From positions 248,001 to 312,000 of the forward strand of contig JAXLYO010000002.1 of assembly GCA_046351415.1 (NCBI GenBank): DNA of 64,000 bases. The letters are read 5' to 3'. The DNA comes from JABFRG01 sp046351415. GTDB lineage: Bacteria > Myxococcota_A > Polyangia > Polyangiales > Polyangiaceae. A program made the position numbers and the translations under genes. The notes under the pieces were generated by a model that saw only the letters and a program-made list of their open reading frames with translations, was not told where the DNA came from and ran no database searches. The number at the start of each line of letters is the position of its first letter. Position 1 is the stretch's first letter. This document shows positions 1 to 7,816 of the stretch, piece by piece.

Positions 1-501
1 CCCGTTGATCTTCTGCTCGAGCACGCGCAGCTTGTCGCGAATCATCACGACCTTGTGGAAGAAGGTCTCGATGGGCACGCGCTTCTCTGCTGTGCCCTCT
101 TTGCCAGGAACGAGCACGAGCTCTCCCCCTCGGAATCGCGCCGCGAGATCCGTCGGGACGAGCCCTAGCTCTTCACGGAGCACCTGCTTGAGTACGCTTC
201 GAAACTCGTCTGCATCCATGTCTAGTAGCTCCTCTGGAATGACGACAGGCTCCGGTTCTCGGGTGCCTTCGCGCTCACGGGCCCGCACCGTACGCGTCGC
301 CTTGGCGTGCGCTTGGAACGTGCCCTTCATGACGTATTTGTTGCACGTATTGTTCTCGTAGAGTGGCGCCGGCCAGATCGCGAGAAGGCACTCGCCCGCG
401 CGACGCACCTCCCCGTTCGGCATCGTCCTCTCCATGGGGCGAACGAAGCGTGCGCAGCTGCCACACCGATTCGTGAGGTCGTTTTGGGCGCCGTCCGTCA
501 C
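1..501 (-). CDS. Unknown protein with N-terminal four-cysteine cluster, 3' end cut off by window edge
   Basis: The gene runs off the left edge, leaving 167 codons with no stop. It starts at a GTG that overlaps the stop of the gene above it (GTGA), which fixes the start and implies one operon with that gene. The first 55 residues hold four cysteines in the pattern C-x2-C-x21-C-x14-C (CGSCARF near residue 13, then GECLLA and NTCNKY). This resembles small zinc-ribbon or HiPIP-like metal sites. The rest is charged and soluble, with no signal peptide or membrane segment. I do not recognise the family; metal binding is inferred from the cysteine spacing only. Confidence 0.7.
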   Translation of the reverse strand, partial: MTDGAQNDLTNRCGSCARFVRPMERTMPNGEVRRAGECLLAIWPAPLYENNTCNKYVMKGTFQAHAKATRTVRAREREGTREPEPVVIPEELLDMDADEFRSVLKQVLREELGLVPTDLAARFRGGELVLVPGKEGTAEKRVPIETFFHKVVMIRDKLRVLEQKING

Positions 502-1061
502 GAGGCTTTGCCTTCTTTCTCGCGATGCCGATCGAGCAGCTCGGGATGCGACAGGAGGAGTTCGGGAATGTCCCGACCGAGACGACGACTGACGACGACC
601 CCCCGTGCGATATCGAGAGTCGCGTCGGCGACGGCGATCACCGTCGCTTGGGCCGATAGGCTCGCACGGAAGGAGGTGTTGTCGCATAGCGGAAGCGCGT
701 GGGCCGAAGCCACTTCTCCGCTCGCGCCAAAGACGAATCGCACCGCCCCGATGAATGCAGAGTACATTGACCGAACGAGATAGATCGTATCTCCGTCGCG
801 ATAGGCGGTCGTGGGCTCCGACGTAGCTTCGAGCTTCGAGCGGATTCGGCGGAGGCGCGAGGGCGCCTGCTCGACGGCCAGGAGTGGCCAGTACGCCGCC
901 GCATTGGCGTGCTCACCCTCGAGTTCGGTGAGCCACGCGTCACGCTCGTTGCCGCCAAGCGCCTCGTAGGCCTGGGCGAACGCGATGGCGTAGTCCGGGC
1001 TCGTCGAAAGCGCCGAAAGCCAAGCGGTGAGTTTGGGGAGCGTGGAGGCCGGAGCGTCCAT
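498..1061 (-). CDS. Hypothetical soluble protein, 187 aa
   Basis: I do not recognise this protein. I place the start at the ATG giving MDAPAST, because an upstream ATG at 1154 would run into the divergent sigma-factor gene. The sequence is soluble and moderately acidic, with an Ala/Glu-rich helical first half and a more mixed second half, and no membrane segment or signal peptide. Its stop overlaps the start of the next leftward gene by four bases, so the two are probably translated together. The 91 bases between this start and the sigma factor at 1153 should hold two divergent promoters. Confidence 0.65.
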   Translation of the reverse strand: MDAPASTLPKLTAWLSALSTSPDYAIAFAQAYEALGGNERDAWLTELEGEHANAAAYWPLLAVEQAPSRLRRIRSKLEATSEPTTAYRDGDTIYLVRSMYSAFIGAVRFVFGASGEVASAHALPLCDNTSFRASLSAQATVIAVADATLDIARGVVVSRRLGRDIPELLLSHPELLDRHREKEGKAS

Positions 1062-1152
1062 GGGCGCCCTCAGTATACCGGACTTCTCGGTACCTCCGCC
1101 GCCGAACTTCGTCTTGCTTGACGGCAGCCCGGGTCTCGGCGAAGAGTCGTGC

Positions 1153-1866
1153 ATGCCCGACGCTGGGTCGAAACACGCGCACGCGTCCGAGCTCGAGCGC
1201 GCCCGCTATGCCGAGGGACTCGAGGTGGTGGACCTCCTCGCCCGCCAACTGAAGAAGACGGCCGGTGCAGCTCTCGACGAAGACGACCTTCGCTCCGCGG
1301 GCCAGGAGGCCCTCGTTCATGCCGCGCGCAGCTTCGATCCGAGCCTCGGCGTTCCCTTCCGAAGGTGGGCGAATCTCCGCGTGAAGGGCGCCATGTTCGA
1401 CGCCATTCGTGCCCGGGGCGGCATCCCGCGAAGGCTCTACCGCGAGCTGCGCGCCCGCGAAGCAAGCCTCCGCGTCGAAGAAGTGCAGGTCGAAGAAGGC
1501 GCGACGCAGGCGCCCACGACGCCAGAAGACGCCGACCGCCTCCTCGGCGAAAACCTCGCGGCGTCCGCGATGGCCATGGCGCTTTCGTTCTTGAAGATGG
1601 GAGGAAGCGACGACACCCTGCTCGCAAAGGACGAAGCTCCCTCGGCAGAAGAGGCGCTGTCGCGGGCGGAACTGGAAGCGCGGCTGCGTGCCCTCGTCCT
1701 CGAGCAGCCGGAAGCCGAACGAACGCTTCTCCAGAAGCACTACTTCGAAGATTGTACGCTGGAGGAAGCCGGAAGAAGCCTCGGCCTTTCCAAATCGTGG
1801 GCCAGCAGGCTGCACGCGCGCGCGATTGCGAACCTCGCCGCGGCCGCCAAGCGTTCCCTCTTCTGA
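1153..1866 (+). CDS. RNA polymerase sigma factor, FliA/WhiG-like sigma-70 family
   Basis: This is a 237-residue sigma factor of the alternative sigma-70 class. Region 2 spans roughly residues 20-95. It includes the core-binding helices (DDLRSAGQEAL), the -10 recognition stretch (FRRWANLRVKGAMFDAIR), then the IPRRLYRELR segment entering region 3, which is typical of the FliA/WhiG/SigF group. Region 4, an HTH, is at about residues 175-235 (CTLEEAGRSLGLSKSWASRL). Region 1.1 is absent, so this is not the housekeeping sigma. An in-frame start at 1027 would overlap the divergent gene, so I chose the ATG at 1153. A type III secretion-like gene follows directly. No anti-sigma factor is visible beside it. 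Confidence 0.85.
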   Translation: MPDAGSKHAHASELERARYAEGLEVVDLLARQLKKTAGAALDEDDLRSAGQEALVHAARSFDPSLGVPFRRWANLRVKGAMFDAIRARGGIPRRLYRELRAREASLRVEEVQVEEGATQAPTTPEDADRLLGENLAASAMAMALSFLKMGGSDDTLLAKDEAPSAEEALSRAELEARLRALVLEQPEAERTLLQKHYFEDCTLEEAGRSLGLSKSWASRLHARAIANLAAAAKRSLF

Positions 1867-1930
1867 CATTTCGCATCGCGTTTCGGATTGTTCGCAACCC
1901 TTCCGGCCCGTGGACGATGGGCGAATCGCC

Positions 1931-2239
1931 ATGGCGCATTCCCACGTTTCCCCCGTAAGGCCCGCCGTACGTCCCCACCACGCTCCCTCGACTCCCCCGC
2001 CGACCGCGCGCCCGCCCGCGTCGGAATTTTCTTCGGTCTTCCATGGATGGATGGCCGAAATGGATCGCGGCGAGGCGGCCATACACGCCGTCACGCGCGC
2101 AGGCGGCGCTTCGCTCTCTGCGACGGATCTCTTGGCGCTGCAATCGCGCGTCTATCGCTACAGCGAGGCAGTAGACCTCGCTGCCAAACTGGTCGACCGG
2201 GGCACGAACGGTGTCCGTACCCTGCTCACGGGTCAGTGA
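1931..2239 (+). CDS. Type III secretion inner-rod-like protein (SctI/YscI/HrpB family)
   Basis: A 102-residue protein. The first ~35 residues are Pro/Ala-rich and probably disordered. The C-terminal ~45 residues match the conserved helical end of YscI/HrpB inner-rod proteins: a Ser-Leu-Ser start, then LLALQSRVYRYSEAVDLAAK and a final VDRGTNGVRTLLTGQ. Known family role: SctI forms the inner rod or socket of the type III secretion needle base, and FliE of the flagellar basal body is related in design. No other secretion gene is in the window, so this is an orphan next to a FliA-type sigma factor 64 bases upstream. The call rests on the C-terminal pattern only; a FliE-like reading is possible. 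Confidence 0.6.
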   Translation: MAHSHVSPVRPAVRPHHAPSTPPPTARPPASEFSSVFHGWMAEMDRGEAAIHAVTRAGGASLSATDLLALQSRVYRYSEAVDLAAKLVDRGTNGVRTLLTGQ

Positions 2240-2314
2240 ACGCGCCTCGCGACGGCGAGTCGGCGACGAGCGACCGGCGACGGGGATGCGTGGACCTGTG
2301 CTATGTAGAGAGGC

Positions 2315-3493
2315 GTGCCTGCAGCATCGAGTTCCTCGGCAAAGCCCACCCGCGCCCGCGCCCGCGTCGTCGTCGCGATGAGCGGCGGTGTCGACTCGGC
2401 CGTCGCGGCGGCACGGCTGCTCGATGCGGGCTACGACGTCATCGGCGTCACGCTCCATCTCTGGGACTACCCCGAGGCTCCCGACGCCAAGGGCCGCTGC
2501 TGCGCTCCCGAAGATCAGTACGACGCGAGGCGCACGGCCGACGCGCTCGGCTTCCCGCACTACACGTTCGACCGGCGCGCACAGTTCGAGCGCGATGTCA
2601 TCTCCCCGTTCGTCGAAAGCTACGCTGCCGGCGTCACACCGAGTCCGTGCAATGCGTGCAATCGCTCGGTCAAGATCGCAGAGCTCTTTCGCATCGCAGA
2701 TCGGCTGGGCGCGACCTATCTTGCCACCGGGCATTATGCGCGCATCGTGCGTGATGGGAGCGGCACGGCCCGCCTCGCCCGCGGGGTCGACCTCCACAAA
2801 GACCAGAGCTATTTCTTGTATCATACACCCACATCGCAACTGGAGCGCCTCTTGTTTCCGCTGGGCGAGAGCGTCAAACCCGACGTGAGGCGCGAAGCCA
2901 TCGAGCGTGATTTACCCGGTGCGAACAAGGGCGAAAGCCAAGAGCTATGCTTCGTCGGAAGCGGCGAATACGCATCGTTCGTCGAAGAGCGCGCGGGGCG
3001 CGTTCGCCCCGGAGAGCTCATCGGCCCCGAAGGCAAGAGCCTCGGCACGCACAAGGGCGTTCACCACTTCACCGTCGGGCAGCGCAAGGGCCTCGGTGTC
3101 GCATTGGGCTATCCGACCTTCGTGACGCATATCGATGGCGAGTCGGGCGCCGTGCACCTCGGCCCCGAGTCGGGCCTCATGGACGACATGGTCGACCTCC
3201 TCGACGTTCATCTCGCCGAAGGTGTCTCCCTTCCTCTCGCGGCCAACCTCCGCATTCGCTATCGCCATGACGGAGCGCCCGCCATCGTCGAGCAAAGCCC
3301 GGGCGGAAATGTCGTCGCGCGATTCGATACGCCCGTGCGCGCGCTCACCGAAGGACAAGTCGCGGTCTTCTACGAGGGCGATTCGGTCCTGGGGGGCGCC
3401 GTCATCGGACGGAGGCCGAAGCCCGGCCCCGCGAAGACGTCCCTTCCCCTCTTCTCGGAAGCGAAGGCCCGATCCTCGAGGGTTTCGTCGTGA
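2315..3493 (+). CDS. mnmA: tRNA 2-thiouridine(34) synthase MnmA
   Basis: MnmA activates U34 of Lys, Glu and Gln tRNAs with ATP and transfers sulfur to form s2U34 in the cytoplasm. The N-terminal PP-loop SGGVDSAV lies at about residues 23-30. The catalytic cysteine pair region is CNACN at about 112-116 and the second, persulfide-forming cysteine is in GESQELCFVG at about 212. The TGHYARI and KDQSYFL signatures are present. The length, 392 residues, is normal with a slightly extended basic N-terminus. It begins at GTG 2315. The stop overlaps the next start (GTGA), so it heads the run that ends with tilS. The sulfur donor would be a cysteine desulfurase, but the desulfurase at 36445 looks like encapsulin cargo rather than a partner. 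Confidence 0.96.
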   Translation: MPAASSSSAKPTRARARVVVAMSGGVDSAVAAARLLDAGYDVIGVTLHLWDYPEAPDAKGRCCAPEDQYDARRTADALGFPHYTFDRRAQFERDVISPFVESYAAGVTPSPCNACNRSVKIAELFRIADRLGATYLATGHYARIVRDGSGTARLARGVDLHKDQSYFLYHTPTSQLERLLFPLGESVKPDVRREAIERDLPGANKGESQELCFVGSGEYASFVEERAGRVRPGELIGPEGKSLGTHKGVHHFTVGQRKGLGVALGYPTFVTHIDGESGAVHLGPESGLMDDMVDLLDVHLAEGVSLPLAANLRIRYRHDGAPAIVEQSPGGNVVARFDTPVRALTEGQVAVFYEGDSVLGGAVIGRRPKPGPAKTSLPLFSEAKARSSRVSS

Positions 3494-4233
3494 GCGTTGG
3501 GCGCATCCGACGCTGCGCATTCTTCACGGGCGTCGCCGCGATCTTCGCTGTGGCATGTGGCACCGAGGGCGGTGACGGCAGCGCGGTCGGGCAGCTCGAC
3601 GTGGGTGACTGCTGGTCCGGTCCTTTCGACCTCGCGCCCGACTTTTTCGGCGCATCGCCCTATCGCGAAACGCTGCAAATCAGGCTTCAACGAGGCAGCG
3701 ACTTCGAGACCTATTCGGACCACCTGCTCATCCTCGTCACCGACATCAACGCCATTCGCCCAGCCGCGAACGGAACAGGCGGCAAATACAACCAAGAGCT
3801 CGAGGTCGATCTACCTCCCGAAGTAACGCCACCCGGTGTGCCGATTACTCCACGCAAAACGCCTCTTCTCGTCAACGCGACGCTCGGTTTGCAGCGCACG
3901 TGCCGCACGCGCAACATCCCTCTGCAGGCCGTTCGCGAGGTAGAGTTGCAGGCCGACGGCACATGTGCCGCACAGGTCAAGAAGTGCGACGGCACGCAAA
4001 CGACGACGCCAACGCCCGTGCTCGGCAAGAGCAAGATGATCTTCACGCACCTCCCAAACGGAAAGATCGACGAAGCGAACGCCGAGGAACGCCTGGTCGA
4101 CGGCAGTTTCGACCTGTACTTCGCCGACCCCCGCGAGGCCTGTTACCCGTCGCCTCCACCCTGTCGCGGGCACCTGAGCGGACGGTTCAACTTCTACTTC
4201 TCGCGCGGCAGACCTCAGCAGGCGTTTCCCTGA
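3490..4233 (+). CDS. Putative lipoprotein, 247 aa
   Basis: Unknown function. The N-terminus is a lipoprotein signal: basic residues, a hydrophobic stretch (FFTGVAAIFAVA) and the lipobox AVAC with Cys at about residue 23. The mature part has several further cysteines (GDCWSG, RTCRTR, GTCAAQVKKC, EACYPSPPPC), suggesting disulfide bonds outside the cytoplasm. A C-terminal beta-rich segment is suggested by LSGRFNFYFSRG. It overlaps mnmA by four bases and lies upstream of the kinase gene in the same transcription unit. Myxobacterial kinases are often surrounded by such lineage-specific lipoproteins, so a sensor or envelope role is possible but unproven. Confidence 0.75.
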   Translation: MSVGRIRRCAFFTGVAAIFAVACGTEGGDGSAVGQLDVGDCWSGPFDLAPDFFGASPYRETLQIRLQRGSDFETYSDHLLILVTDINAIRPAANGTGGKYNQELEVDLPPEVTPPGVPITPRKTPLLVNATLGLQRTCRTRNIPLQAVREVELQADGTCAAQVKKCDGTQTTTPTPVLGKSKMIFTHLPNGKIDEANAEERLVDGSFDLYFADPREACYPSPPPCRGHLSGRFNFYFSRGRPQQAFP

Positions 4234-4288
4234 CGAACGCATGGTTGGCGTTTCCTTTACGTGGGCCGCCAGGTACCATCGGAGCCTC

Positions 4289-5131
4289 GTGAAGCTTGGC
4301 AGTGTCTTGTCCTCGGCTGCATTTCTGTGCACGGTCGCTCTCGCGACGGGTGCGCGCGGCGCCGAGCCTTCCGTTCACGCACGCGAAGCGCGTGCCGCAT
4401 GGGACCGCGGCGAGTACGAGGAAGCCGAACGCGACTATCGCATCATGGTCGAGCGCGGCGGCCTCGGCCCCGATGAAGTGCTCGACGCGTACGTCAGGCT
4501 CGGAAGCGCGCGCGCCATTCTCGGAAAATCGGCTCAGGCCATCGCAGCCTTTCGCGCAGCGGGGGTCCTCGACAGCGAGTTCAAAGTACCGGCCGACGCC
4601 GGCGACAAAGCTGCCAAGCTCGCGGCGAGTGCGAAGAAGGACGTCGCGAAGATCGGCTCGATCGAGTTCGGCGGAAAGTTCCCTTCGGAGGTCCCCGCGA
4701 GCAAGGCGTTCTCGGTGACTGCCGAGCTCGACGCCGCGCACGTCCCCGTCATCTATCGCCTGGGCGTCCGCGTCCGCGACAAGCTCACGGGCAAGGCGTA
4801 CGACCACAACGACCCGCCTGCACAGAGCGTCACGTTCGAGATCCCGCTCTCCATGGCACTCTCCGGCGCGTCGCTCTCGGTCCGCGTCGACGCGCTCGAC
4901 AAGTTCGACAACCGCCTCGCGTCGGTCGAACAAGTCGTGCAAGTGATGAAAGAACCTACATCCACAGCGCCTGTGGTACCTCCAAAACCGGGGAAAAGCT
5001 TCTGGGCTACACCTTGGCCCTGGGTGACAGGCGGAGTGATGCTCGCAGCCGGCGCATTCTCGGCGTATTATTTCTGGCTCAGGCCCACGGACGACGTCAC
5101 GTTTGGTCCCGTGGGTGTGAGGACTCGCTGA
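4289..5131 (+). CDS. Secreted TPR-like protein with C-terminal membrane anchor
   Basis: The frame is open from 4241, but the GTG at 4289 gives a clean signal peptide (KLGSVLSSAAFLCTVALATG, cleavage near ARGAEP), so I use it. After that comes a short helical repeat region of TPR type (AAWDRGEYEEAERDYRIMVE and a second helix pair, about residues 30-95). A beta-rich middle domain follows, then a Pro-rich linker and one transmembrane segment (WPWVTGGVMLAAGAFSAYYF) close to the C-terminus. The gene sits six bases upstream of the Ser/Thr kinase gene. Small TPR proteins with this signal-helix-beta-TM plan commonly accompany myxobacterial PEGA kinases; a role as periplasmic partner of the kinase is inference. 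Confidence 0.75.
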   Translation: MKLGSVLSSAAFLCTVALATGARGAEPSVHAREARAAWDRGEYEEAERDYRIMVERGGLGPDEVLDAYVRLGSARAILGKSAQAIAAFRAAGVLDSEFKVPADAGDKAAKLAASAKKDVAKIGSIEFGGKFPSEVPASKAFSVTAELDAAHVPVIYRLGVRVRDKLTGKAYDHNDPPAQSVTFEIPLSMALSGASLSVRVDALDKFDNRLASVEQVVQVMKEPTSTAPVVPPKPGKSFWATPWPWVTGGVMLAAGAFSAYYFWLRPTDDVTFGPVGVRTR

Positions 5132-5137
5132 GGCTTC

Positions 5138-7816
5138 TTGCAACGCAACCCTTTGGATAGCCAAAATTTCGCCAACGCACGGGGAACGTATTTCCTTGGG
5201 CGCTATCGCGTCGTCGACGAGATCGGCATCGGCGGTATGGCGACCGTGCACCTCGCGCGCATGGATGGTCCCGGAGGCTTCCAGAAGTGGGCGGCGATCA
5301 AGCGCATTCATCCGCACCTCATCGAAGACGACTCGTTCGTTCAGATGTTCTTCGACGAAGCGCGCGTCGCGGCGCGCATCTCGCATCCGAACGTCGCCAC
5401 CGTGTTCGAGCTCGGCAAGCACGAAGACACCTACTGGATCGCGATGGAGTATCTCCACGGCGAGCCGCTCCGCGAACTGATGCGGCGCACGGAGGAACTC
5501 GCGAGGCCAATGCCTCCGGAGATCGCGTGCAAGCTGATCTCCGACGCGGCCGAGGGGCTTCACGCGGCGCACGAGCTCTCCGGCAACAATGGCGAAAAGC
5601 TCGGTCTCGTCCACCGTGACGTAACGCCACACAACTTGTTCGTCACGTACGACGGGGTGACGAAGGTCGTCGACTTCGGCATCGCGAAATTCAGCTCCCG
5701 CATGTCGTCGAGCACGCGCGCCGGTACGTTGAAAGGCAAGCTCGCGTACATGGCGCCCGAGCAGATCGCCGGCGAGCAGATCGACCGACGCTCCGATATC
5801 TTCGCGCTCGGCGTCGTCTTGTGGGAGCTCACGACCGGCCAGCGACTCTTCCGCATGGACAACGACCTCGACACCCTTGCGAAGGTGCAAGAGTGCAACG
5901 TCCCGAGGCCGAGTTCGATCATCCGCGGCTACCCAGTCGACCTCGAAAAGATCATCCTGAAGGCCCTCGTCAAGAATCGCGGTGAGCGATATCGCACGGC
6001 CCGCGAGTTCTCGCGCGCACTGCAGTCGTTCTTCCTGCGACGCGGCCTCTTCATCGCGAGCGATGAGATTGCAGCTTACATGCATTCGATCTTCCACGAT
6101 CGGATGCAAAAGCGCGAGGCGCACCTGAGGTGGGCGGCAGAAGTCACGCAAACCGTCAGCGTGAGCTCGGCCCTCGGGAACAACGCGCCCTCGTCGCCTC
6201 CAGACGAACCGCAAACGGGCCCGCGGCCAGCGGCGGGTGAGCCCGCACGAAGGCCTGCTCCCCAACCAAACCCGGAAAGCCCCATGCCGATCGCTCGGCA
6301 GAGCGTCGCGCCGACGGCCGCGCCAGGGCTTGCCCGCGCATCGTCCCAAGTGCCTCCGCATGCCCCCGTCGGCGTGAGCTCTCGACCCTCGAAGCCGCCG
6401 TCGAATGCGCCGCGGCCGCCCGCGGTGGGCCTAGGCGCCGCCATGGGAGCGGGGCTTGCGTCCGATCCTCAACGCGCCCGCATCCCGACGCAATTCGGAA
6501 TCGCACCGCCGCCTGGGGCGAAAGCCGAGCGTCCCGCATCCGTTGCGCCTTCCCCTCCTCGCGCTCCCTCGCAAGCACCGCCGAGCAGCGTTGCGAACTC
6601 CGAGCCGCCGACCATGATCGCCCAGGCGCGCAAAGCGACGCTGCCTCCGCCGATCCCCGTGCTCCATCACTTGGACGGCGCAGTTCCTCCGCCCGATGAC
6701 GATGGCGAAGAGAACGACGAGACGGTCGTCGAAGCGGCTCCGCACGACCTCGTGCGTCCCGACCCTTCGGCCCCTACGCACGCCCTGCGCCCCGGCCATG
6801 ATGCGATGCCGCAAATCGCCTTCCCTTCGCCGGGTGCGCGCCCTCCGTCGAACGCCCCGTATGGCGCGCCAGGCCCCGCCATCGAAAACGAGACGTTCAA
6901 TCCGTTCGAGGGCGGCAACTTCAATGCGGAGCTCGGCTCGAGTGGCGCAGCTCCCCTCGTCACGAACCAAGGCCAAGCGTTCGGCGCATTCGGAAACGCT
7001 TCGCTCGTTTCGACCGAGTCCCCCGCCCCCAATGCGTTTGCAGTGACGCACGCTCCCGGGACTCGCTTGCCTCACGACCCACGTGAGCTTCGCACGGTCA
7101 CGGCCCAGGCAGTCGTGAACAACCGGAAGCGCAATCTCGCCATCGCCGGCGCTGTCGCGGTCTTCGTCATGCTGACGGGCATGATCGTTCTCCTTTTCGC
7201 GCTCCGCACGGGTGACGACAAGTCCGCGCACGACCCAAAGGTCGTTCCGAGCGGCTCGACGGCAAGCGCAGCGGGTGCCGATGTGGGCGGTCCGTTCGTG
7301 TCCGCGCGCAAAGCGTTCAGCGGCGTTCTCTCGGTCTCGGCTCCGCCCACGGCACCGACGACCGGCGCAGTCATTCCGGCGCCGACGGCAACGCAAGAGC
7401 CCGAGCCGCCGGCTCCCGCGATGACCGCAACCGCAGCGCCGCCCCCGACCGCCGAAGCTCCGACTCCGCCGCCGAAGCAGCCGGATCCGCCGAAGCAACC
7501 CGAGCCGCCCAAGCAAGCAGAGCCGCCCAAGCAAGCAGAGCCGCCGAAGCGCCCGGCCAATACGACGCCGCCTGCACCGACGCCGGTGGCTGCGGCCGGC
7601 ACCGGTACGCTGAGTATCGTGTGTCTGCCGGGCTGCTCGGAGATTTCCGACAACGGTGCATCGCTCGGTCCGAGCCCGAGCTTCAATCGCACGGTGCCCG
7701 CTGGTCGCCACACCATCAAGCTCGTGTCGACCTCCACCCCTCAAGTCATCAAGACGCTATCCATCACGGTGAAAGCCGACCAAAAGACGGAAGTGCGTCA
7801 GTCCATGGTGCAATGA
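5138..7816 (+). CDS. Membrane Ser/Thr protein kinase (Hanks type) with C-terminal PEGA-like domain
   Basis: An 892-residue kinase. The N-terminal catalytic domain is at about residues 23-300, with a Gly loop (GIGGMATVHLA), Lys55 in AAIKRIH, the catalytic loop HRDVTPHN (Asp161, preceded by Arg, so an RD kinase), DFG at 179-181 and APE at 206-208. A long Pro/Ala-rich linker with PPKQ(P/A)E repeats surrounds one transmembrane segment near 668-688 (AVAVFVMLTGMIVLLFAL). The last ~70 residues, outside the membrane, fit a PEGA-type beta domain. The start is TTG at 5138, with GAGG just upstream. The stop overlaps the next ATG (ATGA). All catalytic residues are intact, so it should be active; substrate and signal are unknown. 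Confidence 0.95.
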   Translation: MQRNPLDSQNFANARGTYFLGRYRVVDEIGIGGMATVHLARMDGPGGFQKWAAIKRIHPHLIEDDSFVQMFFDEARVAARISHPNVATVFELGKHEDTYWIAMEYLHGEPLRELMRRTEELARPMPPEIACKLISDAAEGLHAAHELSGNNGEKLGLVHRDVTPHNLFVTYDGVTKVVDFGIAKFSSRMSSSTRAGTLKGKLAYMAPEQIAGEQIDRRSDIFALGVVLWELTTGQRLFRMDNDLDTLAKVQECNVPRPSSIIRGYPVDLEKIILKALVKNRGERYRTAREFSRALQSFFLRRGLFIASDEIAAYMHSIFHDRMQKREAHLRWAAEVTQTVSVSSALGNNAPSSPPDEPQTGPRPAAGEPARRPAPQPNPESPMPIARQSVAPTAAPGLARASSQVPPHAPVGVSSRPSKPPSNAPRPPAVGLGAAMGAGLASDPQRARIPTQFGIAPPPGAKAERPASVAPSPPRAPSQAPPSSVANSEPPTMIAQARKATLPPPIPVLHHLDGAVPPPDDDGEENDETVVEAAPHDLVRPDPSAPTHALRPGHDAMPQIAFPSPGARPPSNAPYGAPGPAIENETFNPFEGGNFNAELGSSGAAPLVTNQGQAFGAFGNASLVSTESPAPNAFAVTHAPGTRLPHDPRELRTVTAQAVVNNRKRNLAIAGAVAVFVMLTGMIVLLFALRTGDDKSAHDPKVVPSGSTASAAGADVGGPFVSARKAFSGVLSVSAPPTAPTTGAVIPAPTATQEPEPPAPAMTATAAPPPTAEAPTPPPKQPDPPKQPEPPKQAEPPKQAEPPKRPANTTPPAPTPVAAAGTGTLSIVCLPGCSEISDNGASLGPSPSFNRTVPAGRHTIKLVSTSTPQVIKTLSITVKADQKTEVRQSMVQ

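Noticed and set aside
1070..2839. Long minus-strand open frame across the sigma factor, SctI-like gene and mnmA
   Set aside because: It covers well-supported plus-strand genes and its translation is Arg/Gly-rich without family features.
4187..7744. Long open frames on the minus strand opposite the Ser/Thr kinase gene (over 400-700 codons)
   Set aside because: They are a by-product of high-GC codon use in the plus-strand kinase, with Arg/His-rich low-quality translations and no conserved motif.
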